From: Mycolicibacter kumamotonensis
GTDB taxonomy: Bacteria > Actinomycetota > Actinomycetes > Mycobacteriales > Mycobacteriaceae
Length of the DNA: 64,000 nt
Direction: 5' to 3'
NCBI RefSeq assembly: GCF_002086285.1
Contig: NZ_MVHU01000001.1
Coordinates: 1 to 64,000 of the forward strand
Shown here piece by piece: positions 45,677 to 54,528 of this stretch. The notes beneath the pieces are model-generated. The model made no database searches. It was not told the DNA's origin and saw nothing but the letters and a program-made list of their open reading frames with translations. Made by a program: the position numbers and the translations under genes. The stretch's first letter is position 1; each line of letters starts with the position of its first letter.

Positions 45677-47185
45677 TCAGTGGGCCAGCGAGAAGCCCTC
45701 CCAGGCCATCCGGCGCTCCGGCGCCGGGTCGTATTCCACCCGGGTCTTGTGGTCGAACACCATCACGGCACGGTCGGCGGGCGTGTAGACCGGCCAGTCG
45801 TCGCTCGGCGCCCCTTCCCGGCTGAACGCCCGCCAGCGGCGTTGCAGCTGTCCACTGACCCGCAACGCCACCCGGCGGTCGGCGCCGGCGGTGAGCAGCC
45901 GGCCCAATCCGCCGCTGCGGTAGACGCCGAACACGGCGAACAGTTCGGTGGCGTGCGTGGCGCCCATTCCCGACCAGCGCAGCATCCGCGGCGCGTAGTC
46001 GTAGCGGTAGACGTAGGTGGGTGCATGAGCGCCGTGAGCTTCGGCGATCTCCCACACCGCGGCGTTGAAGGCGAAATCACCGCCGAGCCGGATGCAGGCC
46101 GCCCGCTTCGGGTAATCCGGGTAGGCGGCGATGATGCGATCCCGCACGCCCGCCTCGGCGCCGGCCAGTACCGCCTCGACCGTCGGCTCGTCGACCGGCA
46201 GCATCTTGAGGAACCGGGTGAACAACCGGCCCTCATCGGCATTACTGCCGATGATGAGCGGCACCCGGTGGGCCGAACCCCGCCGCATCGCCTCGACCGG
46301 ATCCAGCGGCAGCAGATCGTCACCGAAAACCGGGCCGATCGGGAAAGCGCCCAGCATGTCGCGGGTGCCTTCGGCCAGCAGTCGGGCCTGGGCCGCCAGC
46401 AATTCGGCCGGTGACACCCGCAGCAGGGTGTGCGCGGCATCGGCGGGGCGCACCCCGAGCAGCCCGGCGAACCGGCGGGCGAACTCCGCTGCGATCTCGG
46501 GGCTGCGAACCATTCCCGCGGCGGGGCTTTGGGCGATCGCGCGGGCGAACAGGCCGTCGGCCTGGGGCACCCCCAAAAGGGTGGCGACGATGTGCGCGCC
46601 GGCGCTTTCCCCGAAGATCGTGACGTTGTCCGGGTCGCCGCCGAAGGCCGCGATGTTCTCACGCACCCACCGCAGGGCCAGCACCAGATCACGCAGGTAC
46701 AGGTTGCTGTCCACCGTGATCTCGGGGGTCGACAGCGACGACAGGTCCAGGCAGCCGAGCGCGCCGAGCCGGTAGTTGACCGAGACGTACACGCAGCCCC
46801 GCCGGGCCAGCGCCGCCCCGTCGTAGATCGGGGTCGCCGAGCTGCCCAGGATGTAGCCGCCACCGTGGATGAACACCATTACCGGCAACGGGCCCGCACC
46901 GACCTCATCGGGTGCCACCACGTTGAGCGTCAGGCAGTCCTCGCTGGTCGGCTGAAAGCGGCCCGGACTGAGGATGGTGTACATCCGCTCCTGCGGCGCG
47001 CAGTTGGTGAACCCGTGACAGTGCCGCACCCCCGACCACGGCAGGGCCGGCTGGGGCGCCCGGAACCGCAGCGGGCCGACGGGGGGGCGCGCATACGGGA
47101 TGGAGCGCCATCTGCGCACCCCGTCACGTGCGAAACCCTCCACGACGCCGGTGGCGATGCTGGCCTGCACAGGGTGGTTATGCAT
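45677..47185 (-). CDS. lipT: Type B carboxylesterase LipT
   Basis: A 502-aa alpha/beta hydrolase. The oxyanion-hole motif is VMVFIHGGGYILGSS, the nucleophile motif TIFGESAGAHIVATLLG (Ser), the acidic residue probably in GSNADEGRLFTRF, and the His in GATHATELFAVFG. EDCLTLNV is the family's second signature. Without a signal peptide it is probably cytoplasmic or exported by another route. It hydrolyses short acyl esters; the natural substrate is unknown. Its position beside lppI and the pncA block matches Rv2045c. The ATG has a TACCGT box 7 nt upstream, so the transcript is probably leaderless and starts within 25 bp of the tandem-repeat array. Confidence 0.9.
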   Translation of the reverse strand: MHNHPVQASIATGVVEGFARDGVRRWRSIPYARPPVGPLRFRAPQPALPWSGVRHCHGFTNCAPQERMYTILSPGRFQPTSEDCLTLNVVAPDEVGAGPLPVMVFIHGGGYILGSSATPIYDGAALARRGCVYVSVNYRLGALGCLDLSSLSTPEITVDSNLYLRDLVLALRWVRENIAAFGGDPDNVTIFGESAGAHIVATLLGVPQADGLFARAIAQSPAAGMVRSPEIAAEFARRFAGLLGVRPADAAHTLLRVSPAELLAAQARLLAEGTRDMLGAFPIGPVFGDDLLPLDPVEAMRRGSAHRVPLIIGSNADEGRLFTRFLKMLPVDEPTVEAVLAGAEAGVRDRIIAAYPDYPKRAACIRLGGDFAFNAAVWEIAEAHGAHAPTYVYRYDYAPRMLRWSGMGATHATELFAVFGVYRSGGLGRLLTAGADRRVALRVSGQLQRRWRAFSREGAPSDDWPVYTPADRAVMVFDHKTRVEYDPAPERRMAWEGFSLAH

Positions 47186-47192
47186 GAGCCGA

Positions 47193-47198
47193 ACGGTA
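47193..47198 (-). promoter_or_regulatory. -10 box TACCGT, leaderless promoter of lipT
   Basis: On the minus strand TACCGT, then 7 nt, then the ATG at 47185. The -35 region of this promoter falls at the edge of the 56-bp repeat array. Confidence 0.55.
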
Positions 47199-47210
47199 GC
47201 GAACCGCCCG

Positions 47211-47546
47211 GCGGTTAGCGAACCTCGACGAAGGAGAGGTGAAGCTGGGCCGCCGGTTGAGGCAGGGCGGTTAGCGAACCTCGACGAAGGAGAGGTGAAG
47301 CTGGGCCGCCGGTTGAGGCAGGGCGGTTAGCGAACCTCGACGAAGGAGAGGTGAAGCTGGGCCGCCGGTTGAGGCAGGGCGGTTAGCGAACCTCGACGAA
47401 GGAGAGGTGAAGCTGGGCCGCCGGTTGAGGCAGGGCGGTTAGCGAACCTCGACGAAGGAGAGGTGAAGCTGGGCCGCCGGTTGAGGCAGGGCGGTTAGCG
47501 AACCTCGACGAAGGAGAGGTGAGGCTGGGCCGCCGGTTGAGGCAGG
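47211..47546. repeat. Six tandem copies of a 56-bp repeat (VNTR/MIRU-like)
   Basis: Units begin GCGGTTAGCGAACCTCG at 47211, 47267, 47323, 47379, 47435 and 47491. A seventh truncated copy (GCGGTTAGC) starts at 47547. The period is exactly 56 bp and the copies look identical except for one A-to-G change in the sixth (47523). Each copy contains AGGAGAGG and a TAA on the minus strand. There are no spacers and no Cas genes, so it is not CRISPR. It fills the lipT-lppI intergenic space between two leaderless promoters. The outer flank GGTAGCGAACC before the first unit resembles the unit start, suggesting the array grew from promoter-proximal sequence. Confidence 0.97.
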
Positions 47547-47550
47547 GCGG

Positions 47551-47556
47551 TTAGCC
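47551..47556 (+). promoter_or_regulatory. -10 box TAGCCT, leaderless promoter of lppI
   Basis: TAGCCT plus 7 nt precedes the ATG at 47564. The box lies in the truncated seventh repeat copy. In the full copies the same place reads TAGCGA, so only the last copy has the T that makes it a good -10. A small dyad GTTAG-C-CTAAC overlaps it. Confidence 0.6.
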
Positions 47557-47563
47557 TAACGGC

Positions 47564-48274
47564 ATGCGTCTCACCGGGCTCGTCGCGGTACTGCTGTTGA
47601 TCGCCGGGTGTTCCCGCGCGACGGTCGGCGAGCCCGAGCCCAGCCCGACCCGCCCGACCACCCCGGCAACCTCCACGCTGTCCCCGTCGTCCCCGGCGTC
47701 GCCGACCTCGACTGCAGCCGAGCCGTCGGCCCCGCCGGAGGCGGGCGCGCCGATCGCCGATGTCATCGCCTGGATCGAGGCCGGCCGGCCCGTCGACGCC
47801 GCGGGCTACCACAGCGCGACCCGCGACGGGGTCAGCACCGACCTCATCGACGAAGTCGCCTTCACGGTGCCGGCCGCGCCGCACCGCGCCACCTACTGCA
47901 TGACCGACGCCGACTCCGCCGACGGCGCGTTGGCCTGCGTGGTCGATCTGGCCAATCCGTCGCCGCAGCCCCAAGAGATCTACGGGCAGTGGAAGGCCGG
48001 TTGGGTCGACTACGGCGGCAACACGCTGCGGATCGGGTCCGTGCACGGCGATCCGGGCCGGTTCGTGCATGGTGACGGAGCCGAGTTGCCCGACGGATCG
48101 ACGCTGTCCTTCGGTGACTACCGGTGTCGGGCGGATCGAGTCGGGCTGTTCTGTGTGAACTACGCCCACCGTTCGGCGGTGCGGTTCAGTCCGGAGGACA
48201 TCGGCGTCTTCGGCTGCCTGCGCCCGGTGCCGCCGCCCGCGGATGTCGGCAAGCTCTTCAGCTGCGCAAGCTGA
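47564..48274 (+). CDS. lppI: Lipoprotein LppI
   Basis: A 236-aa lipoprotein. The signal MRLTGLVAVLLLIAGCSRAT ends in the lipobox LIAGC, so it is anchored at Cys16. A Pro/Ser/Thr-rich linker of about 45 residues follows (PTRPTTPATSTLSPSSPASP). The folded domain begins near residue 62 (APIADVIAWIEAGRPVDAAG) and has six Cys residues, probably disulfides, including ATYCMTD, LACVV, YRCRAD, LFCVN and FGCLRP. The function is unknown; homologues occur throughout mycobacteria at this locus (Rv2046). It converges on the next small gene with 3 bp between. Confidence 0.88.
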   Translation: MRLTGLVAVLLLIAGCSRATVGEPEPSPTRPTTPATSTLSPSSPASPTSTAAEPSAPPEAGAPIADVIAWIEAGRPVDAAGYHSATRDGVSTDLIDEVAFTVPAAPHRATYCMTDADSADGALACVVDLANPSPQPQEIYGQWKAGWVDYGGNTLRIGSVHGDPGRFVHGDGAELPDGSTLSFGDYRCRADRVGLFCVNYAHRSAVRFSPEDIGVFGCLRPVPPPADVGKLFSCAS

Positions 48275-48277
48275 CGA

Positions 48278-48616
48278 TCAGCGCCAACGGTCGGCGGATT
48301 CCACGGCGTGCAGCAGCGTGTCACACAGTTGCCGCAGCTCATCGCGTGGAGCGTCTTCCGACAGCGCGGTCGCGATGTCCTCGGCCGCGCAGCGCACCTG
48401 ATACACCCGGTCGGATAAGGCGGTGGCTTCCTCGGCGGAGAGCACCACGGCGTCGGGTGCCAGCGCGGCTGTCTTACCGCTGCTGATCAGGGCGCGCTGC
48501 TCGTAGGCGCGCTGCCGGCAGGATTGCCGGCAATACTGCCGGCGCCGTCCGATACCGGCGTCGCCCACGTCGCGGCCGCACCACCGGCACGGTTGAGGGC
48601 GGGGACTGCGTGGCAC
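48278..48616 (-). CDS. Small Cys-rich hypothetical protein, Rv2049c-like position
   Basis: A 112-aa protein with an N-terminal zinc-ribbon-like segment: PCRWCGRDV, then RRRQYCRQSCRQRAYEQRAL. The C-x2-C...C-x3-C arrangement is common in small actinobacterial proteins with a treble-clef or zinc-finger start. The remainder is one or two acidic helices ending CDTLLHAVESADRWR. It is probably a nucleic-acid- or protein-binding protein; nothing more can be said. It sits where M. tuberculosis has Rv2049c, but no pks12 lies next to it here. Confidence 0.72.
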   Translation of the reverse strand: MPRSPRPQPCRWCGRDVGDAGIGRRRQYCRQSCRQRAYEQRALISSGKTAALAPDAVVLSAEEATALSDRVYQVRCAAEDIATALSEDAPRDELRQLCDTLLHAVESADRWR

Positions 48617-48756
48617 GTCTGCCCACCTTAGTCCGGTGCCGGCGGTGTTCCCGGTATCATTGGAGGTTGCGCGGCACGCGCCGGGAACTGCACAGGGCCC
48701 GTTCGCGTTGACATTCGCGAGACATTTTTCACTGAAGGCATAAGGAGTGTGGGTCG

Positions 48757-49092
48757 ATGGCTGATCGTGTTCTGCGGGGCAGTCGGCTGGGGGCCGTGAG
48801 CTACGAGACCGACCGCAACCATGACCTGGCGCCGCGCCGCATCGCGCGGTACCGCACCGAGAACGGTGAAGAGTTCGAGGTTCCGTTCGCCGACGACGCG
48901 GAGATCCCCGGCACCTGGATGTGCCGCAACGGCTTGGAGGGCACTCTGGTCGAGGGCGACCTGCCCGAACCGAAGAAGGTCAAGCCGCCGCGCACCCACT
49001 GGGACATGCTGCTGGAGCGCCGTTCGATCGAGGAGCTCGAAGAGCTGCTCAAGGAACGTCTGGAACTGATCAAGACGAAGCGGCGCGGCTGA
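48757..49092 (+). CDS. rbpA: RNA polymerase-binding protein RbpA
   Basis: An essential mycobacterial transcription factor. It binds the housekeeping/principal sigma factor and RNA polymerase, stabilises open complexes and influences rifampicin response. The 111-aa product starts MADRVLRGSRLGAVSYETDR. It has the core-domain region RYRTENGEEFEVPFADDAEI, the conserved W-M-C-R-N-G segment, the basic linker PKKVKPPRTHWDMLLERRS, and the sigma-interacting helix IEELEELLKERLELIKTKRR. AAGGAG lies 10 nt before the ATG. A TTGACA hexamer (48708-48713) upstream may be part of its promoter, but no well-spaced -10 was found. Confidence 0.96.
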   Translation: MADRVLRGSRLGAVSYETDRNHDLAPRRIARYRTENGEEFEVPFADDAEIPGTWMCRNGLEGTLVEGDLPEPKKVKPPRTHWDMLLERRSIEELEELLKERLELIKTKRRG

Positions 49093-49110
49093 CACCGCGT
49101 CGTTTCGATC

Positions 49111-49143
49111 GGGGTGCCGCGGCGAGCTAGCCGCGGGCACCCC
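49111..49143. terminator. Stem-loop between convergent rbpA and ppm1
   Basis: GGGGTGCCGCGG (49111-49122) pairs with CCGCGGGCACCCC (49131-49143) with one bulge and an 8-nt loop. It begins 19 nt after the rbpA stop and covers the last codons of ppm1. It could act on both strands as a mycobacterial hairpin terminator lacking a T-tract. Confidence 0.5.
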
Positions 49144-49879
49144 GCAGGCGGTTCACCCGGCCGCCGATTCCCCACCGCGCGACCTTGACCATCGCTTCGC
49201 GGATATTGGACCCGCTCATCTTCGAGACGCCCAGCTCACGCTCGGTGAACGTGATTGGCACCTCGGTGATGGTGAAGCCGTTGTTGACCGCCCGCCAGGT
49301 GAGGTCGACCTGGAAGCAGTACCCCTTGGAGTCCACCGCGTCCAGGCCGATCTTCTCCAGCACGCCGCGACGGTAGGCGCGGTAGCCCGCGGTGATGTCG
49401 TGGATTCCCACCCCCAGCAGCAGCCGCGCGTAGGTGTTGGCGGTCTTGGAGAGCACCAGGCGCCGCACCGGCCAGTTGCGTACCGCGCCGCCGTCGACGT
49501 AGCGCGAACCGATCGCCACGTCGGCGCCGGCGTCGATGGCGTCCAACAACCGGTACAGCTGTTCGGGGGCGTGGCTGCCGTCGGCGTCCATCTCGACGAT
49601 CACCTCGTAATGGCGGGCCAGACCCCAGGCGAAACCGGCCAGGTAGGCCGCGCCCAGGCCGGCCTTGGCCGTGCGGTGCATGACGTGGAGGCGCGCGGGG
49701 TCGGCGGCGGCGCGCTCGTCGGCCAACCGTCCGGTTCCGTCGGGGCTGCCGTCGTCGACCACGAGAACGTGCACATCGGGGCGGGCCTGCTGCAGCCGGT
49801 CCAGGATGATCGGCAGGTTCTCCAGCTCGTTGTAGGTGGGTATCACCACCAGCGTGTGCAGGCTGGGACGATCACTCAT
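49127..49879 (-). CDS. ppm1: Polyprenol-phosphate mannosyltransferase Ppm1 (DPM synthase domain)
   Basis: It transfers mannose from GDP-mannose to polyprenyl phosphate, giving the lipid donor for LM/LAM and protein mannosylation. The 250-aa GT2 enzyme shows [52 protein letters not shown] (D-x-D motif) and the acceptor-site region [20 protein letters not shown]. It has no membrane domain of its own. In M. tuberculosis the activity is fused to an Lnt-like N-terminal domain (Rv2051c). Here it is a separate gene overlapping lnt by 8 nt, the arrangement known from M. smegmatis, where the membrane protein assists it. Confidence 0.94.
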   Translation of the reverse strand: MSDRPSLHTLVVIPTYNELENLPIILDRLQQARPDVHVLVVDDGSPDGTGRLADERAAADPARLHVMHRTAKAGLGAAYLAGFAWGLARHYEVIVEMDADGSHAPEQLYRLLDAIDAGADVAIGSRYVDGGAVRNWPVRRLVLSKTANTYARLLLGVGIHDITAGYRAYRRGVLEKIGLDAVDSKGYCFQVDLTWRAVNNGFTITEVPITFTERELGVSKMSGSNIREAMVKVARWGIGGRVNRLRGARG

Positions 49880-51611
49880 CGGCGCCGCTCCTCCCGTTTA
49901 CCTCGGCGCCGGTGGGACGCCTGCTGAACCAACGCCGCTTTCGACCGCGCACGAAGGGTCTATTTTGCCGTATGGCCGCCAGCAGACCCGCAACGGCCGC
50001 GCCGACCAGCACCCATTGCAGGATCGGCGCCCACCGGGTTGCGGGGGTCAGCGACGTCTTCAGCCGCAGATGGCTGTCGAGGTAGGCGGCCTCGAAAAAG
50101 CCGGTGCGGGCCAGTTCGCGACCGTCCGGTGCGATCACGGCGCTGATGCCGGTTGTTCCGGCGACGACCACGTAGCGGTCGTGCTCGACGGCGCGGACCT
50201 TGGCGAACGCCAGCTGCTGCTCACTCATCGTCTCGTCGAAGGTGGCGTTGTTGGACGGCACGGCCAGCAGCTGTGCGCCGGCCAGCACCGATTCCCGGGG
50301 CGCCCGATCGAAGATCACCTCCCAGCAGGTCGCCACCCCGACCGGCACGCCGGCGACATGCACCACCCCGTCGCCATGACCCGGGATGAAATATCCCGCG
50401 CGGTCGGCGTAGCCCGACAGGTGCTGGAAGAACCCGCGCCACGGCAGGTACTCCCCGAACGGCTGGACGATCCGCTTGTCGTGGCTCTCCCCCGGCCCGG
50501 TGCGCGGATCCCACACCACCACCGAGTTCACCGCCGCCGGGTTGTCGCGGGTCCAGCCCGGTGCCGCCCGCACGGTACCTACCAGGATCGGGGCGTCGAT
50601 GGCCTGAGCGGCGACGGTGATCTGTTGGGCGGCATCGGCATTCGTCATCGGATCGATGTCGGAGGCGTTCTCCGGCCAGATCACGAACAGCGGCTGCGAG
50701 GCTCGGCCGGCCTCGACGTCCTCGGCCAGCCGAAGGGTTTCGCGGACGTGATAGTCCAGTACCTCACGGCGCTGGGCGTTGAAGTCAAGTCCCAGGCGCG
50801 GCACGTTGCCCTGCACCGCTGCCACCGTGACCGCCGGGTCGTCACCGGCTCCCGCACCCGAGCGGCGCACGCCGGGCCACACCACGATCGCGGCCAGCAG
50901 CACCAGACAGATGCACAGGCCGGGCAGCAGCACGGCCGGCGGGCGGAAGGCGTCGCGAGCCGGCCCGGTGGGCGGTTCCTCGCGCAGCCACCGCACGATC
51001 TCCAGGACCAGCGCGGTGCCGGCGCAGCCGGTCAGCACCACGGCCGTCGAGAGCAGCGGAACCCCGCCGAGGGCCACCAGCGGCAGCAGCGGCCCCGCTG
51101 TCTGGCCGTAACCCACGGCGCCCCAAGGGAAACCGCCGAAGGGGATCACCGACTTCGCCCACTCCTGGGCCGCCCACAACACCCCGAACCAGATCGGCCA
51201 GCCCGGCAAGCTGCGCACCACCACCGCGGCCGATCCGAAGGCGGCGGGAAACAGCGCACACACCAGGGTCAACACCAACCAGGGCAGGGCCCCGACCAGA
51301 CCGCCGACCCAGGGCAGCAGCGGCAGGTAGAACGCCAGGCCGCACAGCAGGCCGTACCCGAAACCGCCGCCGACGGTCGTCTCGCGGCGAATGAGCACCC
51401 AGGCCAACAGCGAGAACGCGATGATCGCCGCCCACCACCAGTTCAGTGGCGGGAAACCGGCGCGCAGCAGCATGCCCGCGACCACCGACGCCGCCAGCTG
51501 GGCCCAGCGATCGGCCGCCGCAATGCCCAGTCGTTCCAACCGGTTCGGTGCGGCCGGTTCCCGGGTTTCGGCGGTTTCCGGGCCTTCCGGATCCTCCGCG
51601 TCCTCAGCCAT
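49872..51611 (-). CDS. lnt: Apolipoprotein N-acyltransferase Lnt (Ppm2-like)
   Basis: It adds the third acyl chain to lipoproteins at the membrane. The 579-aa product has seven or eight helices (from [20 protein letters not shown]). A nitrilase domain follows with the Glu-Lys-Cys triad: Glu in [16 protein letters not shown], Lys in [18 protein letters not shown], and Cys in [19 protein letters not shown] last helix ([20 protein letters not shown]) and a basic tail end it. The N-terminus is acidic ([17 protein letters not shown]). The ATG overlaps the upstream amidohydrolase gene by 8 nt; a longer start adding 16 residues is rejected. Confidence 0.93.
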   Translation of the reverse strand: MAEDAEDPEGPETAETREPAAPNRLERLGIAAADRWAQLAASVVAGMLLRAGFPPLNWWWAAIIAFSLLAWVLIRRETTVGGGFGYGLLCGLAFYLPLLPWVGGLVGALPWLVLTLVCALFPAAFGSAAVVVRSLPGWPIWFGVLWAAQEWAKSVIPFGGFPWGAVGYGQTAGPLLPLVALGGVPLLSTAVVLTGCAGTALVLEIVRWLREEPPTGPARDAFRPPAVLLPGLCICLVLLAAIVVWPGVRRSGAGAGDDPAVTVAAVQGNVPRLGLDFNAQRREVLDYHVRETLRLAEDVEAGRASQPLFVIWPENASDIDPMTNADAAQQITVAAQAIDAPILVGTVRAAPGWTRDNPAAVNSVVVWDPRTGPGESHDKRIVQPFGEYLPWRGFFQHLSGYADRAGYFIPGHGDGVVHVAGVPVGVATCWEVIFDRAPRESVLAGAQLLAVPSNNATFDETMSEQQLAFAKVRAVEHDRYVVVAGTTGISAVIAPDGRELARTGFFEAAYLDSHLRLKTSLTPATRWAPILQWVLVGAAVAGLLAAIRQNRPFVRGRKRRWFSRRPTGAEVNGRSGADE

Positions 51612-53208
51612 GCAGGACCACACCCCGGTGCACCGTGCGCCGACACCGCGGCGCCTCACCGGGTTCCAGCACAGGTAGCGCAGGTACCCGGGAGCGCGGA
51701 TCGGTCGACCATCGCTGAACGGAGTCGCGGGGCGCCTCGACGGCCAGGCGGGCGACCTCCCATACCGCGTAGGACGCCGGTGCGCCGGGCACCAGGGTTC
51801 CGCTGAGGCCGTCGTTGACGCCGGCGGCCCGCCAGCCGCCCCGGGTCGCCGCGGCGAACGCCGCCCGCATCGAGACCGCGCTGCCCGGTGTGCGGTGGTG
51901 CGCGGCCGCGCGCACCGTGGCCCAGGGATCGAGCGCGGTGACCGGGCTGTCGGAACCGAACGCGAGGGGCACGCCTTGGGATGCTAACAGCGCGAACGGG
52001 TTCAGCCGCGCGGCGCGCTGCGCCCCCAGCCGTTGCGCGTACATGCCCTTGTCTCCGCCCCAGAGCGTGTCGAAAACGGGTTGCATGCTGGCGATCACCC
52101 CCCAGGATCCCAGCTTGGCGGCCTGCTCGGCGCTGACCATCTCCAGATGCTCCAGCCGGTGCCCGCAGCGCGCCACCGCCGCGACCCCGAAGTGCTCCAC
52201 CACCTGTTCCAAGGCCGCGACAACCGATGACACCGCGGCATCGCCGATGACGTGGAATCCGGCGGTCACCCCCGCCTCGGTGCACGCCCACAGATGAGCC
52301 CCGACGGTGTCGGCGTCCAGGTGGCGCACCCCGGTGCACTCCGGGGCATCGGCGTAGGGCTCGTGCAGCCAGGCGGTGTGCGAGCCCAGCGCCCCGTCGA
52401 CGAACAGGTCGCCGGCCAGACCGCGGGCGCCGGTGTCGGCGAGTAGTTCTCGCGCCCGGGCGGCGCTGGTAACCGGTTCACCCCAATAACCGATGACCTC
52501 GACACCCTCGCGGCGTTCGCTGAAGGCCTGTAGCTCGCGCCAGTCATCGAGGCCGCCGATGTCCGGTCCGGCGCACTCATGGACGGCGACGATCCCGGCA
52601 GCGGCCGCGGCGTCGAGTGCGGCGGCACGGGCAGCCCCACGCTGCTCGGCGGTGAGCAGGTTGCGGGCTGTCGCACGCACCAGGTGGTGGGCAGCACCGG
52701 ACAGCGGCGCCGCGGCCCCGGCTTCCGCCGGAAATTCCCGAACCCGGTTGCGGAGCGCGCTCGAGGCCAGCGCGGAGTGGACGTCGACCCGCGACAGGTA
52801 GGCGGGCCGGTCCTCCACCACCGCGTCGAGCGCCGCGGTGTCCGGGGCGCCACCGTCGGGCCAACCGGTTTCGTCCCAGCCGTGGCCCCAGATCGGTTGC
52901 CCGGGGTGGGCCGCCGCATGATCGGCGATCAGCTGCAGACAATGCCGCTGGGAGGTCGCCGCCCGCAGATCCAGACCGGTGTGGCACAGCCCCGTTTCGG
53001 TGACGTGGACGTGGCTGTCGACGAAAGCCGGTGTCACCAAAGCCCCATCGAGGTCTTCCACCTCGGCCCGCGGGAACTGCTCGCGGCCGACGGCGTCGCT
53101 GCCCAGCCAGGCGATCATTCCGTCACGGACCGCCATCGCGGTGGCGTCCGGATGCGTGGGGCTGTGAATGCGGCCGCCCAACAGCAGCAAGGTGGGCGCC
53201 CCGGGCAT
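51604..53208 (-). CDS. YtcJ-like amidohydrolase (metal-dependent hydrolase)
   Basis: A 534-aa amidohydrolase family 3 enzyme. The first metal motif is [17 protein letters not shown] (H-x-H). Later His motifs are [12 protein letters not shown] and [15 protein letters not shown], and the catalytic Asp is in [18 protein letters not shown]. The N-terminal beta-sandwich [20 protein letters not shown] and the C-terminal return are present. Such enzymes hydrolyse amide, formamide or similar bonds; the substrate is unknown. The ATG precedes [11 protein letters not shown]; a GTG three codons upstream is possible. It is co-transcribed with lnt and ppm1 (8-nt overlap). Confidence 0.87.
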   Translation of the reverse strand: MPGAPTLLLLGGRIHSPTHPDATAMAVRDGMIAWLGSDAVGREQFPRAEVEDLDGALVTPAFVDSHVHVTETGLCHTGLDLRAATSQRHCLQLIADHAAAHPGQPIWGHGWDETGWPDGGAPDTAALDAVVEDRPAYLSRVDVHSALASSALRNRVREFPAEAGAAAPLSGAAHHLVRATARNLLTAEQRGAARAAALDAAAAAGIVAVHECAGPDIGGLDDWRELQAFSERREGVEVIGYWGEPVTSAARARELLADTGARGLAGDLFVDGALGSHTAWLHEPYADAPECTGVRHLDADTVGAHLWACTEAGVTAGFHVIGDAAVSSVVAALEQVVEHFGVAAVARCGHRLEHLEMVSAEQAAKLGSWGVIASMQPVFDTLWGGDKGMYAQRLGAQRAARLNPFALLASQGVPLAFGSDSPVTALDPWATVRAAAHHRTPGSAVSMRAAFAAATRGGWRAAGVNDGLSGTLVPGAPASYAVWEVARLAVEAPRDSVQRWSTDPRSRVPALPVLEPGEAPRCRRTVHRGVVLHG

Positions 53209-53251
53209 GACTGTCACGCCGTAAAAAGTACGGGGTGGCGGTGGCGCCGGG

Positions 53252-53761
53252 TCAGCCGACCGACAGGGCGGGCGGTGGGACGGGTCGGACATCGGTGACG
53301 TCGGTGACGTTGACGACCTCGGCATCGATGTAGTCGGCCCGGCGACCGGGAGCGTGTCGAGCGGCATACCAGCGTCCGCCGGCGACCGTGGCAGCCGCCA
53401 GCGGCGTGTGCCGGCCGAGCCCGGCGGCGGCCACCGCGGTCAGCAGGGGCCGGGCGGCGGTCCGGGTCGGGGGCGCTAGCAGCACCAGACCCACCAGCGT
53501 CGTCAGCGGGCCGGGGACCAGCACCAGCAGGGTGCCCGCCGCGATCAGGCCGCCGTCGGCGAATGCCGCCGGACCGGTTCCCGAACGCAGTCGCCCGATC
53601 TGGCGCCGGAGCTGTCCTGCCGACAGCACCAGCCCGCCCACGAAGGCGCCCAGCAGCAGCAGCGTCGTCCAGCCGAATCCGATCGCCCAGATCAATGCGG
53701 CAACCGCGGCCGACTCGGCCAGGACGTAGACCAGAAACATCCGCAACACAGCGCTCGCCAT
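53252..53761 (-). CDS. fxsA: FxsA family membrane protein
   Basis: A 169-aa protein with three helices (MFLVYVLAESAAVAALIWAI, TTLLLLGAFVGGLVLSAGQL and GTLLVLVPGPLTTLVGLVLL). The last carries the FxsA signature of a Pro-Gly-containing helix (LVPGPLTTLVGL). FxsA was named for suppressing F-plasmid exclusion of phage T7 when overproduced; its normal role is unknown. The tail is hydrophilic. The start MASAVLRMFLVYVL is preferred over a much longer in-frame opening from the opposite gene. It matches Rv2053c in position. Confidence 0.88.
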   Translation of the reverse strand: MASAVLRMFLVYVLAESAAVAALIWAIGFGWTTLLLLGAFVGGLVLSAGQLRRQIGRLRSGTGPAAFADGGLIAAGTLLVLVPGPLTTLVGLVLLAPPTRTAARPLLTAVAAAGLGRHTPLAAATVAGGRWYAARHAPGRRADYIDAEVVNVTDVTDVRPVPPPALSVG

Positions 53762-53815
53762 GCCACCCCAACGTCTGGGGAGCCGAAGAAGGTTCCCTCC
53801 TGGCGGACCGGGGAA

Positions 53816-53821
53816 TACGTT
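53816..53821 (+). promoter_or_regulatory. -10 box TACGTT before the dienelactone-hydrolase-like gene
   Basis: TACGTT is followed by 6 nt and the ATG at 53828, suggesting a leaderless or near-leaderless transcript. Confidence 0.4.
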
Positions 53822-53827
53822 GATGCG

Positions 53828-54526
53828 ATGAATATCGATTTCGCCACGCCCGACGGGCCCATCGAGGCGTTGCTGGACATCCCGGATGGGCCTGGGCCGT
53901 GGCCCGGGGTGGTGGTGATTCACGATGCGATCGGCTACGCCGCGGATATGGAAGCCATCTCCGAGCGGATCGCCGGCGCGGGCTACCTCGCGGTGTCGCC
54001 GAACCTGTACTCGCGCGGCGGCCGGGCGCGCTGCATCACCCGCGTGTTCCGCGAGCTGCTGACCCAGCGGGGCCGCGCCCTGGACGACATCTTGGCCGCC
54101 CGCGATCACCTGCTCGGTATGCCGGAGTGCTCCGGGAAGGTGGGCGTCGCCGGTTTCTGCATGGGTGGACAGTTTGCATTGATCTTGTCGCCCAAGGGTT
54201 TCGGGGCCGCCGCCCCGTTCTATGGCACCCCGCTGCCGCGCCATCTCGAGGAAACCCTGGAGGGCGCTTGCCCGATCGTCGCCAGTTTCGGCGGCCGTGA
54301 TCCGATGGGGATCGGCGCCCCCAATCGGCTACGCCGGGTCGCCGAGCACAAGCACATCCCGCACGACATCAAGGTCTATCCCGGAGCGGGGCACAGTTTC
54401 GCCAACAAGCTGCCCGGCCAACCGCTGATCCGCATCGCGGGCTTCGGCTACAACGACGCCGCCACCGCTGATGCCTGGGCGCGGGTGTTCGCATTCTTCG
54501 GCGAACACCTACGCGCCACCGGCTGA
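53828..54526 (+). CDS. Dienelactone hydrolase family protein (Rv2054-like)
   Basis: A 232-aa alpha/beta hydrolase. The nucleophile is Cys in VGVAGFCMGGQFALIL, the acid is Asp in SFGGRDPMGIGAP, and the His is in VYPGAGHSFANKLPG, the Cys-Asp-His triad of dienelactone hydrolases. WPGVVVIHDAIGYAADME provides the oxyanion region. No aromatic ring-cleavage genes are nearby, so a housekeeping ester- or lactone-hydrolysing role is more likely than chloroaromatic breakdown. It converges on the RIC gene with 2 bp between the stops. Confidence 0.9.
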   Translation: MNIDFATPDGPIEALLDIPDGPGPWPGVVVIHDAIGYAADMEAISERIAGAGYLAVSPNLYSRGGRARCITRVFRELLTQRGRALDDILAARDHLLGMPECSGKVGVAGFCMGGQFALILSPKGFGAAAPFYGTPLPRHLEETLEGACPIVASFGGRDPMGIGAPNRLRRVAEHKHIPHDIKVYPGAGHSFANKLPGQPLIRIAGFGYNDAATADAWARVFAFFGEHLRATG

Positions 54527-54528
54527 GC

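Noticed and set aside
47211..47556. CRISPR-like array
   Set aside because: The repeats are contiguous with no unique spacers, the unit is longer than normal CRISPR repeats, and no cas genes are present.
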